NCBI GenBank assembly: GCA_003991915.1
Contig: RQTK01000003.1
Location: 8,017-72,016, forward strand
Length of the DNA: 64,000 bases
Direction of reading: 5' to 3'
Source: Elysia chlorotica
Lineage: Eukaryota > Mollusca > Gastropoda > Plakobranchidae
A model generated the notes under the pieces. That model worked only from the letters and a program-made list of their open reading frames with translations, did no database searches and had not been told where the DNA came from. Made by a program: the position numbers and the translations under genes. Numbering within the stretch: position 1 is the stretch's first letter; every line of letters starts with the position of its first letter. Shown one piece after another: positions 30,465 through 44,500 of the stretch.

Positions 30465-33400
30465 AATATTTTATTGTATAATTCCATATTGTCATTTGTA
30501 CAGCCAAAGGCAAAACTAAGTACCGGTACAATAAAAAAAACATTTTCAGTGTCAAAATATTGACTTCAGACCGCATATCTCTCCTTCCAGACACTTATAT
30601 TCTAATGGAATAGTGATCAACACACGCAAGCATATTGCATAAGTTTTTACAAATACACCAACTGCTCTACATTACTCAGTGATCATAAATGAGAAACTGC
30701 AATGAAATAAAAAGGAGGAGAAAAATACATTGAAACAGAAAATTTATTATATCTCAAAATCATGTTGTGATGTGATTTTAATACACATTGGGTGATGTGA
30801 TTTTAATACACATTGGGTGAGATCCACTCATGATAAAGCTCTTGGGTACTGCATGGAAGTTTATTTTATCCCATGGCCCAATAAAAGAGTGACTGAAAGT
30901 AATGAAAAAAAGAAGTAAATTGGTGCTTAAAAAGGGTTTATCTTAAAAGTTTTCCACTCAAGTTTTACATGGTGAAATTGTATAGCTCAACAATAAGAAT
31001 ATATAGGAAATGAAGTTCCTCACATCATGTTTTTACAAATGAATACTGCGAGATTAATTGTTGGAACATAGGGCTGGTACCGGTACTCATTCTTACTATT
31101 CCATACTAGAAGCACTAAATAATTTCACTCTGTTGTCAGAGTGAAGGTTCACCAATAACCTTATCTATTTTGCTTTGAATGCCTAGCATTATCCTAATTG
31201 AGGAATGTAATTCATGTAGATTTGGTATTGCTTCTTGCATTCTGTACTTTAAAAATAAAAAAAAGTCAGTACTTCTGGATCACAAGGTTGGATAAAAAAA
31301 ATATAGCTAAAATGGAATGTTATCAACATCAGCCTACAATAAATAGTCAAAGGCTTAAAAGTTTGTGTGAAAGATAAATACTGATTTGTATAAATTGGAC
31401 GGACTTTATATTAAAACTTAGCCAAAAATTATATTTAAAACTGTGATTAAAAAAGTGTGCAAAATAAACAACAGCCATAAAATTTACCTTGTATCACTGA
31501 CGTTTTTTTCTCTGCAACTGCACAAAAAAGTAGTTTTCAAGAAACTATAATCGGTTCTTTATTGAAGGTAGAAACTGCATTACTGCAAACTTGATACATA
31601 TATTTCAGTTTCCACATAGGAATCCAGAGATACACATATATATGAAACTATGTGTAATTTACACTTAATATACCAACTGGCAAAACTCAATCTTCCCTTC
31701 ATGAACCTCTTTCAAGTTAAATGGAAAGACAATTTTTTACATGGTATTAAATTCTCACATAGTGAGTGGTGTTAATGATTCAATACAAAAGTTGTTCTTG
31801 CTTTGCATTGACTTCACAGCAAGAATAATATGAGTTACTTTCCTGCCTAGTTCAATATACTCAGAAATAAAAAACAAACAAACCAAAAAAAAAAAACATG
31901 ACTAAAACTAAAAGAAACAGCTGTACTCAGGCGAAAGTAGATTGAAAAAAAAATTGTTTTCTTCCACTTAGGATACGTTTGCGTTCTTCTGAAAATCAAA
32001 CTTAACACTTGCATTGGAACCCGCTAACGATAAATCTGTTAGTGGGCATTTTATAAGTTTACTTTATACCAAGTTTCCATTAAACAGTGACTTTCACATA
32101 AAGGAAAGGGAATTGGTGCCTCAGAAATAGTTTATTTAAAGCTGAAAATTATCTCGAAGACAGATTATGTAAACTAAGAAACTATGCGATTGCCAGAGAA
32201 TGAAATTCATCCACTTAAATAGTGTTCTGCATCAAGCTATATAAGTGATTGAAATTATTAATACTTGGTGATTTAATATACAGGATGAGCACACAGAAAC
32301 CCCACGTGAAAATACACACATACATTTTTCTCAGAGAAATTTCACACTGTGCAAGAGTTTACATTTCCCTTGATGTTCGCATGGACAAAGTATTAATGGA
32401 AAAATAAAACATTTTCTGGTACTTGGGGCATTGAGTAACAAAGATGTGTACAGTTCATTCAGCGATGGCTTTTCCAGCGATATACATTTTGTTACAGAAG
32501 CGCACCAAAACTATCTTTTTTTGTTCATTACATACCATGAAAACTGGTTATGGTCTATCATTCATTAAACAAATATCTTTAGTTTGGGGATCATAAAAAA
32601 TCCTTGTGTGACTCGGCAAAGACCTCCAAACTGTAATAAAGCCAAGTGTTGCAGTGGATAAAGGAAAAGGTATAAGGTGTTGTCACCTGCACCAATAGAG
32701 CAGCAACAGGTCTAAACCGAAATGTAATGGATACAAAAAATTGTCATATATAAAAAAAAAACAAATGTGATCCAACCGTTTTGGTGACAAGTGCAAGGTT
32801 TTGCTGAAATATAAGATTGAAGGGGCTGATCAAGCCAAGCAATCATATCAAGAAAACAACAAGGAACTCAATCACCCACTTAGCCAAGAAACTATAGCCA
32901 TGGACATTTTCACTCACAAAATCTACGTTGTTTCCATGATAGAGTCCTCACTCTGAAACTTGGAACTCTCATTCCCAAAATGCAGTTATTTTGAAGCAAT
33001 TTGTTTTCATTCTATATCACTATACAATTTCAATCAGTTATTTTGAAGCAATTTGTTTTCATTCTATACAATTTCAATCAAATTTGAATGCCCAGTCTAA
33101 ACAAGCTAAATAATGCCTTCAAAACAACATACTTTCATCGAAAAAAACAAAAACAAAACAGTTACATAAAAATAAAGATATCTTTCAATAAGATTCTTTG
33201 AGAAACCTAGGGGATGTAAAACGTCTCAAAGACTACTTTACCGTATCCAAGCTAAAGATGACCAGCCAGAAACGAGTTTGGTGGAGGGGAGTTGCTGCAG
33301 CCCTATGATCCACATCAAGAGGCTTAAATTAAACTAAATCTTCACTTCATAACTGCAAGTGAACAATACAGATTAAAAAAAAAAATCCCAGCTAACATAC

Positions 33401-35516
33401 CCTGCTGTTTGATATTAACATTATGTAAATGCCAATTAGATAAAGGTTATCACAAGCTGATTGAGGCCTACAATACGACACACACAAGTAACAGGTGGGC
33501 TTTTTTCATTTGTAGAATTTGCAACAATCTGTGCAGCAGTTTGGATTTTATCACACTATTTCATAGCAGTTTGAAGACAGAAAGAACGAGAAAAAAAAGT
33601 GTTTTGACAAATGTTGTACAAAGACAAATGCAAAAAAGCACAAAAGGGAAGAGCGGGAGAGAGAAAGAGAAGTAAGGAGATGGGTAATTAAGCTAAAAAA
33701 AAAATAAAAAACAAAACAAAAAAAAAACAACATTCAAATCACATGATTTAAATCTACATAACAGCCTACTTCCTCCATAAGGCAAAAACTTTTTTTTACA
33801 GACCACAACATATCAAATTTTAAATAGACCAAATTATTCTAAGATCACACAACCTCTATACTACATTTATGACTATGTACCGCTAGTTGGAAAAAAATGA
33901 CAAAATCTGTCCACATGCAATGGCAGAAAACCTGCTAAAAGATATTAACCCATCTGTGACATGCAACATATGCTGTACATCCAGTTTTTAATGAAAAGAT
34001 GCCTAGCCCATGTATAATTATTGTACGTCCTCATATCCGCCTATAACACCATTCGACATGATGCTTAGACGTGCAATGTATGTTGCATTTTTCACTGCAT
34101 AAAAGAGGCACTGAATGCAAAGCAATTAAAAATCCCATCGCATAGTTAAATTCAGCAATATTGAGTATGTGTGAATCATACAACTCTTCATTTTTCTAAT
34201 AAGGCATGTCATGGCAATTCAAATTACCTCTGTCACAAAAAATCTTTTTATTTTTTATTTTAATTGAAATGCACAACTTCTTTTGTGGTAAACAAGGGAA
34301 AAAAATAAAACATTAACTATGGGCTTCATGTCTCATAAATGCTTCAACCATTATTATATTTGATGCTAATAAGATATATTTCTGAAAAGTTTGTCACACA
34401 GGAAAACAGAAATTAAAGTTAAGTATGTATTTATATCACCCTCAGTTTCGCTTCAAAGTTTTTGTTAGAAAACTTCATTTGGAAAACCAACAACCCAAGA
34501 TCCATTAAAACCACAGCATAAAAATGTTAACACACACATATATTCATAATAATGAAATGGGATGAACTGAAAGTTGGAATGTATATATTGTTCACACATC
34601 ACATGAAAAAAATAATCAAGCACGGCTAAATAATAATATTCTTCCTCTATTATACTAACACACAGATGCAAACTTATACCAAAATCATTTATAATGATTT
34701 TACAAAACAAAAAAATTCCTTCTGTACACAATTTAAACAATGTGTGCATCTTGAAAATTCAATGCGGCCCTTAGTTGCAGGCCAACTTAGAAGAAATAAC
34801 ATTTTTGTTTTACTTTATGACTTCACAATATTGCTATGGGGCAATCATGGAGGTTTCTTGGCACAGGCAAAATAAAATGTATACAAAATAAGAGCTTTTT
34901 TTTGTATAGTGATAATACAAAATTTGTAAAAATAGAAAAATTCATAAATATAAAATGACTTGTCTCTCTTTTACCGATAATTAAAAGCCATAAGAGAAAA
35001 AAAAAAGGGCATGCTACACTTTGACATTTCAAATTTAAAAACATAACTTAACAGATTGCAACAAACTATTTTTTTCTTTTAATTGGGAAAATTGTACAGA
35101 TACAGTCAAACCTGTCTAAGACGACCACTGAAGATCCTGGGTCAAAGTGGTCGTCTTGGACAGGTCAAAACTTTCCCTTCTGAGTTCCCAACCACAAAAA
35201 TATGGTGTATGTGAGGCGTTTTGTGCGCTAAATTATTGATGGTTTAAAAATTTTGAATATTTACGTCTTTCAAACCAAGAGAAAAGGAGGAAACATTTCT
35301 GTTTTTGTTTTCGTGGCATGTCCTACTTTCTCTTAGAGCCTTCAATTAAAAAATTATTTATCAATACTAATGCCAAACAAAGATAGAATCCACAAATTAA
35401 CAAAAATATTTTTGTTGAAAATAAAAAGCAAAAACAACTTGAAAAAAAGACAGTGAAAGAGAACGAGTGAGAACACTGGAATGGTCGATTTGAGCGAATC
35501 AGGCTGGTTGGTTGGA
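30465..35516 (-). other. Probable long 3' UTR / downstream region of the NEK4-like gene
   Basis: AT-rich with no recognised exon. On the minus strand, AATAAA-type signals (TTTATT on the given strand) lie near 30470 and 30742, facing the ankyrin gene's distal signal at 30289. The two genes are convergent. Whether the whole 5 kb is transcribed as UTR cannot be decided from sequence. Contents include direct repeats near 30770-30820 and 33000-33080 and the hairpin at 35110-35165. Confidence 0.4.
35110..35165. repeat. Hairpin, 20-bp arms, MITE-end-like
   Basis: The left arm ACCTGTCTAAGACGACCACT (35110-35129) pairs with the right arm (35146-35165) with one mismatch across a 16-nt loop. The outer sequence CAGTCAAACCTGTC resembles the ends of short DNA transposons common in invertebrates. 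Confidence 0.85.
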
Positions 35517-38500
35517 TCAAGCCATAAATAAGGATTCTTCACAAAACTTGAGCTGCCAAATTTTCCCTGCATACTCATCGAATTTGTCTTTTCCCAGCAA
35601 GTCAACCAGTTTGGGCTGAATGGACGTAAAAGAAATGAAACAAAAATGTATCAAATTTATTGATTTTAACTTTATGGTAGTAGCAATAGTTGCTCATTTC
35701 TAATCATTTAAAAAAAAAAAGGTTACAATGAAAGCACTTTAATGTAGGCCTGCTTTCGTTTTGTGTGTGTGAGTTTGTGTGTGTGTGGGGGATTAATTGT
35801 TAGTATGTTTTTAAATTATATCTTAACATAACAAAGATTGTCCTTTTCTTTGGCAGATAAGTTAATGTATTTATACAAACAGGTAATTCTAGCAAAGCAA
35901 GATTTAATTAAAAAAAAAAATCTACACAGATTTAACCTTACAGAAATTGTCTTCCTTCTTGCCTTTTAAATAATATAATCCACTTAATCAGTCCTGACAA
36001 ATTGGAATGATAACAAAAGTTTCTCACACTCTCACTGCCTATTCTAATAATGAAAATTTCTGCCAATGCCTATGAATTGAAGAAATTCTTTTTTTAAGAT
36101 ATTGTTAATTTCAATGGTAGTCAAAATAGGCAAATGTTTGCCATTTTGAAACCTTGTCAATCATTTAAAAAGGCAATTCAATGATCTGGTACATTACACC
36201 CAAAAATTATAATTGCACATTACCTCCACTTCATCCTCATCTATTCTGTCCAAGATTTCATACGCTTTTTTCAATACTGAGTATCCCACACCTTGTATAC
36301 AATCTCTGCAGGTAAAAAAGGAAATCATGAAACAAGCTACTTGTAAAAAACAACAAAGCCTAGCGACAAGAATTTTTTAAAAACTTTTTATGTGGACATT
36401 GAAGGTCTTTCAAAGCACTGAGATTAAATCCTTGGAAAAATTAAACTTAAAAAGTAAGTTACAAAGGATAATAAAAAAAAAAAAAAAAAAACCCAAACAA
36501 AACGAACATCAGCTTTGCTGTATCAATGACAATCTCAACATTTCAAAGTTCCCACCATTTTTCAAATCCCATCTCAGCTTTTGACTTCCAGATGCAATTT
36601 TTTTTTTCTTTTACCTTAGCACTTCTTTGCATTTTGCCACTGAGGCTTGCAGGGTGGCATATCTCATAGATATTCCAATTTGACACAAGCAATGTGCTTG
36701 GTCGATCAGTATCTATCTCATACCAAAATAAAACTAAAAATTTAAATGCACTGATTTTTTTTTTTAATGAAGAAAAACTGTTAAAGTATTAGCATTACTA
36801 ACTCACCAATAAATAATTCTTTTTTTTTTCTTCAAAATTTGAAACATGTCATTCTACCAACTCAGTGATTTTTTATACAATACACTATCTTTTTCATGTC
36901 TGAGGTGCCTTATGGTCTATCAACATTAAAAGACTAAACAACTGTGGCTCAAAGTGTGCTTTGTAGTCTATCAACATATAAAAGACTTAATCACTCACTT
37001 GTGCAGCAGACGGATGCGATCCATCAATCGAGAGGTGTTTGTCAATGTTTCCACACCTGTTTAGAACGAGAGAAGTGAAAACACTATGAGTATTTTACCA
37101 TTGTGTGTCACAAATTTCTATTTAGAAATCCTGAAGGCATTATATTTTTAGTGAGAAATTTTGGTTTATAGGTTTATCCCTATAAAGGTATAATACATTT
37201 TATAAAAATATGTCTTGTGATAAATATTTATTATAAAGGTTATTGCAGCAAAAATAAATCTGCTCTGTTTCATACACAAATCAAACGAACTAAACTTTTG
37301 CTATAGAAATAATTATCATAAACATCATATACAACTGCATTCTTCTGTGTTTTGTTCTTAGTCTTCCTGAATTCTGTGGTAAGTTACAGCAGCGATCTAA
37401 TGGCATATCAATACCCAATCGGTCTGACTGGAAAACACATATAAATAAGTTTCACCAGCAAACATTTCTAATCTATGAGTCCAGTAGCGCAGGCATTAGA
37501 GCATCTGCTTCCTATGTAGGAGGTCTATGGTTAGTCTCTCTTTGGCAGTAATGTATTTCCCCTACAGGTTGGGTCACTGATAGTATTGTGACCAACCAAG
37601 TTTCGGGTACTCTGCTCAGAGTTTCTATCAACTTTTAAATGGAGACCTGTGAGAAGTTAAAGTATAAGAGACATTTTCCTATCTTTCCAGTGAAGATTAT
37701 CCAGCAGCTACTAGGGTCAAACTGGCTAAGTGGCAGACGGTTGGTCTTTTGATTGCGAGGTCCCCGATTCAAAACCTACAATCTGACAAAAATGTATTTG
37801 TCTGATTTTATCCCCTACTGGTTGGATTGGAGTCAGTATAATGCCACTGGGTTAGATAGAAGTCCAGACCTCCCGCATCCAACACTGTCTCACGTAAGGC
37901 AGTACATGAAATTGTCAGCTATTAGTCTAATGGCGCCTGTGCACAATTTAGACTATACAGCGCTGACTTTCGACCCTAAGCAACCAACTCAACTCAACCC
38001 ATTAGTTACTCACTAGGCATCGAGACAGACTTGTGCATTTCTGGTTCAGGTCGGGACACCTCTTGCGAAGGTGGGGTTGGAGGTGTAGACGATCTGGAGT
38101 TTGCTCCCCCTCCTCCACTCAGTGCCTGCTTCTTCCCTCCATCTTTCTCCCCCACAGGTATCAGCTCCTCCTCCTCCTCTGAGTTCTGGTCAGCATGATT
38201 GAGGTGGAGGGTCGTGTCCAGCAGCGATATAAAGTTGTTCATTTCTTTGTTTTCCCTGTAATGCATAATTATGATATTGACGGATAAAAGAGAAAGAGCT
38301 AAGAATAGGATCGATTGAGACTGGTCTGAGAATCACATAAAGAGCTTATACAAACTTCATGCAAAACAGTTTGTCTTTTAACTTTGCATTTTGTTACTGT
38401 GCTAAAAGGCTGTTAATTATCTCATAGAAAAGGTATTTTGAGATAAAGATTTTAATCTTGTGATTTTACAATTAAACAAGCATTTTAACAAAACTGTGCA

Positions 38501-41500
38501 TTAAAATTTGCCCGCTAAATAAAAATCAATAATCATTGCATATTCGAGATTCCTTTCTGTTCGAAAATCCGCATTTTTAGACTTTCATCTTATTGGTGCA
38601 TTAAACTGTTGGGTGGCTAAGAGATATCTTCCTCATTTTCAATTCAGTACGTTCAAATGAAAAAAACGGAAAATTGGCATAACTACTATATAATTTTGGA
38701 CTTAGCTCCATTAAAATAAGATTATTATGATTATTATTGTTGTTATTACAATTATATCCAAACACAGTTTCACGGCAAACCTCTTCTTCTCTCTCTCCTT
38801 TGGAGTGTCCTCCGAGTTGTTTTGCACATCGCCAGCCCCAGCTGCGACCCTGAGTAGCCTGCTCGAGCACGACAGTAACAGGGAAGGTTGCCTAGCGCGG
38901 GCTGGGTGGGCCGCCCTCAGGGGCCTCGGTACCGCAAAGCCCTTCTCGGCCCGCGTGATCTTCTCAGACTCCGTCCGCTTGGGCCTGAGTTTCAACCGTG
39001 CTGAGTGGGGGTTCTCAACAGCTGGCACAGAAGACAAGATGAGATACAGATTTGTTAGAGTCCTATAGGGAAAATAACCTTTGTTTGTACATAGGTACTT
39101 TTGATTGAAATTTCACCCGCACTGAGTGGTGTGAATCAGGCGCAAGTTGATAATATCATGTTTTTCCTCATGGCCTCAAAACAGAGAGAAACTTCTCTAC
39201 TTGGATTTTTCTCTTTAAAAAAAAAAAAGATTATTTCCAGTTCAGAGTTGATAGTTAATATTAATATAACCTTTTCGCAGATTGACACACTCTTGGGCTA
39301 GCACATTTTTGCATTTATCTGCACACCTACAATTCCAAGAGCTTTCGCCTTTTCATATTTTTGAAAATTCCCCAAAATAGGGCTCTCTAAAGAAATAGGC
39401 CTAAAATCAAATTAACAAAGATGTATGAAACATGAGCTAAAAAGTAAATAAAAAAAATTATGAAAGTACACAGCCAAGACTCACATATGTTAAGGTATAA
39501 TTTGGATATAGAAGCTGAAAAATAGTAAACTTGTTCTGATCCATTTCGACCTGAACAATTCTTGGTCCTTTTCATCAGGATCATAATAATTTTATTGAAC
39601 TTTGAAAAAATAAAACAGATAGGACATTGCTTTGACACAAATAGACAAGTCTGAAATGTTCACAAAACTTACAACCCGCTGTTTCACTTTTTTGCTCTCT
39701 TCTCCTTCTTCTTGCTGAGAGATTTGGAAGACTCTGTCAATTAGAAAAAAAAAAGTTTTTTTCCAATGAATCTCTGTCTGCAGAAAGACATGATAACCAC
39801 TAAAACTAAAATCAATTATAGTAGAAAAAAAACAATAAAAACAAATAACTAACTTGATCACACCATAGGGCTTATTTCTTGTGTGCCCACTTTGAATGGG
39901 GTATTTGAGAAAATGCATTTACAGTCATAGATTTAATACCAATTATTTTTAAATGGAAGGTGAGCAAAGATGTGCTGACACAAGCGTACACCATTGCACT
40001 CAACAAGTATGGGATTTCTTTTCCTACCTCATAGAGCCTCTGAAATTAATTATTGAAGTTTAATTGCTATCATGTTTAACCTTTTCACATAGGAAGATTT
40101 CAGGCACATTCCTTTTGTGCGCACTATTTTATGGAATTTACACAAATTTATAAAAGGTAAAATTGTATATATTTATTATTTTGAAATAGATTGTGTTATA
40201 GAGGAGGTGCTAGCACAAGAACCAGTACACTCAACAAGTTTAGATCATGACGAAATAAAGGTTTGAGACTGTGTTTGAAAAACAAAAGAATAGCAATTTA
40301 ACTCCTTTAGTATTTTTGTCTTCTTCAATGATTCACTGGCAGATACTCTATGAAGTAGGAAATGAAAGATCCATATTTTCCAACGCATGCTTTTTTACAG
40401 GAATTGGAAAGTGTGAAGAATCAGTTCTGGGGCTACTTTCATTAACAAAAAATCATTTTTTTTTTTTACAGAAATGTGATGCAAAATTATCCATATTGAC
40501 CAAACCAACCCCCCCACAAAAAAAAAAAAAATGGATTCAATCAGTTAATTTCAGCCTACCCGAGGAATTGACCTAGTCAAAGCAACTGAAATTAGATTAT
40601 CCTGAACAAACCAAAAAAAAACCCATGGATTCAATCAGTTAATTTCAGCCTACCCGCGGAGTGTCTGCATCAATGCTGATGTTTTCCTCCCTTGAGCTGG
40701 ACACGCTGGAACTTTTTGAGGAATCTGTCGACTTGGATCGGCCCTCCGCGTCTCTCCTCTGCGGAAGCCCGGCACTCTCCTCTGCCTTGGGAGGCTGTGG
40801 GAGCGGTCGGATCTTCTGGTCTTCTGGTCTGAGGCGCGGTTTCTGGTCGGACAACAGAGAATTGACTCGAGTTGAACTTAATGTCAGACAACATCAGTAC
40901 TATATAGAAATTATATGTGCTGTCACACACGAGACAGGGCGGAGAGATCTGGGCTCCTGTCTGAGCCGGTCACATTATACTGACACTGACCCAACCAGTT
41001 GGGTACGAAATTGGACAAATAAAATATAAATAAATAAAATTTACGATACGATAGATTCCAGCATCTTTGTGTATGAATTTCTAACCAAACTAGTTTTTAG
41101 ATAGAGAATAGACCAATATGCGGAGGCTTTCTGAAGGTTGAGGCGTACCTTCTGGCCAGAGGCGTTGTTTTATGATTAAAATAAATTTGGCTTGTTGTGC
41201 TATGTTGAAGATATGATAAATCCTTATGTATAAGAACTTCCTCATTAGGCTATCAAGATGGCGCATCTTAGAGACATACCTTTTTCAAGTAACCAAACCA
41301 ATGTGTTTTTTAGATCAGTATGTATCTCATTGTAAAAATTCAGAAAAATCTACCGGTTTGCTCTTAATTAACTAAAGAAAAACAAGTAGATATGTACTGC
41401 TAGCAATGGAGTAAATCATTCCTTTTTTTTTTTAAATACTTCAAAACTATTGAAAATGAGATATGCGATTCTGATAAATCATTCATAATTTCTTAAGTTA

Positions 41501-44500
41501 AGAAATTTTAATACAGAGAACAAGACAACTGTATTGAGATGCATTACCAAATTTAAATAAGATTAGGACACAGGTATTTTAAAGTGTCCACTAAACAACA
41601 CATAATAACAAAAATAATGGTTGGATCTGCTTTTTTTTTTTTTAAATAAAAGATCATCTGCTTGTCATTTAAATATCAAACCTCAAATATATATCCTAAA
41701 AGAAACAAATGTGAGGCAACCAGGGTGAAACAGGCACAGGTCGGAAATTTGACTTTTGGAGTCATTTATAGTGTATTAAGCAGCACCAAATGCAATTTAG
41801 GAGGTTGGAAGGGATTTAACTCTATCAGTTCTAGAACCAGGGATAATCATTAAAAAAAAAATGAAACTGAGTGTTTTTGTCTTATGTTTAGAGGGTTCTA
41901 GCTCAAAACCTATATCAGCGACTTGTGCTTAATTCACCCTGGTTGCCCAAATGTGTCACGGTAGGTGTATGCTTTCAACATGAAAGTTGAGCATTTTGAC
42001 TTAGTTTTCAGTTTATGCACCTTAGGTAAGTTGGTTGATGCTCCACTATGAGACTGAAATAAAAAAAAAAATTTTTTTTCGAACCTACTCAATCCAATAT
42101 GGCCGCTAATAGGACATGTATAGTAGAAAATTCCAAAACATCATAACTTAAGTAAATATCAATGAAACTCAATAAAATTTTGCATAATTTGAACTATTCC
42201 CAAGATGCTTACTTACAAAAATACTAATTTTCGTTTCGTGAAAGTTTAAATTATGGTTACGGATAAGGCAAATTCATAACCCTCGACATGGAAACATGTG
42301 CTAAAAAGGAAAAGAAGATATTAACTTACAGCAAAATTGATAGTCTACGTTACAAATCAATATCCAAATGACAATCAGGCCATATTACAAAGCATTTGAA
42401 CTAAAAATGAGTGAGTTATGATGTATGAAGGATGGGTACATGAACTGCAAAAAATCAACTTCTGGAAAAGCCAAAAAAACAACAACTATGAACATACTTT
42501 TTTTTTAGTTCTACAATTGGTTGGTGCCCACTTAAAGCCTTCACAGTGTCATCCTACAGTGTAGATATCCCCTTCTGTCTCATGTACTTTATCAGGAAAG
42601 CCCTTTTTCTGGACTCTAAGAGTTTTTTTTTTTTTTTTTTTAGCAACATCAGAAGATTGAACGACTGACTTTTGAATTCTTGATATGTCCTTTGACTCAT
42701 ACATTTGGTTAGTCAAGAACCCACTCCTTAGACCCAGTGCTTTGTGTAGTTCTATGATAGATTTAGCTCCATCATTAAAATGGGATATTGCACAATATAC
42801 TGCATTTTCTATGATTGTTTTTTTTCAACAAAGTACTCTTTGCTACACCTGTCTACGTGTATAGTTATTTACACGAATTTAATATTTCTGGTGCAGAATA
42901 AACAATGAACCCTTATGGAAATAAATCATTTTCCTCATTTGAAACCATACACCTACCGTAAGCCATTTACAGCGGACTAAAAAACCCTAGACAAACAGAA
43001 AAAGAAAAATATTATGACATTCCCAGCGTTTAAGCATAGTTTTCTGTTCAGAGTAGCATCAAACTATACGTAAAGATGATTATTCAAGTACCATCATAAA
43101 AAGCTTTAATTAAACATACTTGAGGCTCTGAGACAATAGGTTTTGCTGCTCTGGCTTGGTCTAAAGGTGGTTTGCTATGGTTGGATCCTTTATTGGACTC
43201 TTTCTCCTCTGCGTCTTCATTTTTCCCTTTGTTGGCATGATTGAGCAAAGAAAATTTCTTCTTCCTGGGCGCACTTTCCTTTTTGGATGATGGCACCTAC
43301 GGAAAAGAAAAAAAAAGAAAGACACAAGATTATAAAACGTTAAAGTAGCGCCAAGATTATTTTAGGATGAAAAAAAAAACTAGCTTAAGAATAAAGTAGG
43401 CTTATCTACAACAACGAAATGTGCAACAGAAACAACGGATTTAAAAAAAGCGACTGCAAATTTTTATTTCAAACTATTATGTCCTTTTAACTTTACCCAG
43501 CCTATTTCATTTAACATTTATCTTGAGAGAAATTGCAAAATGGAAAAGTTTTCCGCTTTGATGATAGACATGATTCAATTAGCATAAATGACATTATCCT
43601 TTTGTAGTGAATATTTTTCGGATGGCCAATTTTAAAGAAAAGAATACTTTGTAATGTTTAAGATTGCCCAATTGTCTGTCATCACAATTTCTGTATACGC
43701 TAAATAAAACGTATAAAAGTATAGCCCATGTCTTGCAACTAGGTTACATAACTCATGGTGAGTCCACATTTTCTATTCACCTCTTTGACAGGTGGGCCTG
43801 ACTCTTGGGTATTGGAATCGGTTACTTTGTGGTTCTCCTCATGCTTCTCCTTGATTGGCTCCAGTTCTCTTGCTGCGCTGTCAGAAATCTTCCGAACATG
43901 GGATGGTTTTGTGACGGACTCAGACATCTGGCCCTGGTCCTGCCCCTGCGAGGAAGAAAATTACATGGTCCTTATGTTTTTTAATCTTAAATCTCAAATA
44001 CAGGAAAGGCAAAAGATTAGTTTCTTAACGTCCAACGCCATCATCTAGGCCAAATCGCGGACAGGTGCCAAATTAGATGAGAACATGCTGTCACACAGAG
44101 GCAGAATGGGGATAAAAGGTCTTCTATCTCAATGGGTCACATTATACAAATGCTGATCGAAACCAGTGATAGTTCATTTGAAGCATTTAGATATTAAAGT
44201 ACTATATGAATACATGTGTTTAATTTGACATAAGTTTAAGGACCTTTGAGTCGCAATCCAAAATTATCCATGGATATTACATCCATTCTATGGTAAATTC
44301 TTTAACTTTTTCATCTAATTGGGATTCAGATGAGAACCTAATTATTCTTTGAGGTTGTAGGCATGTATGCAAAAGTTAATCCTTTCCTTAACACTAACCA
44401 ACCTTTAACTTTCTAACTTTCTATTCATCTATCTGTGATGTGAAATAAGAAGAGGTACATTATTTACATGTTTGGTAAAATTAAAAAGGATCACTTTCTT

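Noticed and set aside
36665..36712. Longer version of the NEK4 exon at 36615-36662 using an acceptor near 36713
   Set aside because: The frame would be open but the entry phase does not match the upstream exon (36999-37056, phase 2). The acceptor giving 36662 matches and reads [14 protein letters not shown].
38727..39068. 113-codon plus-strand frame
   Set aside because: Antisense shadow of the NEK4 exon at 38781-39013, which joins in phase to its neighbours.
40661..41029. 122-codon plus-strand frame
   Set aside because: Antisense of NEK4 exon 40654-40842 running into an inverted SINE.
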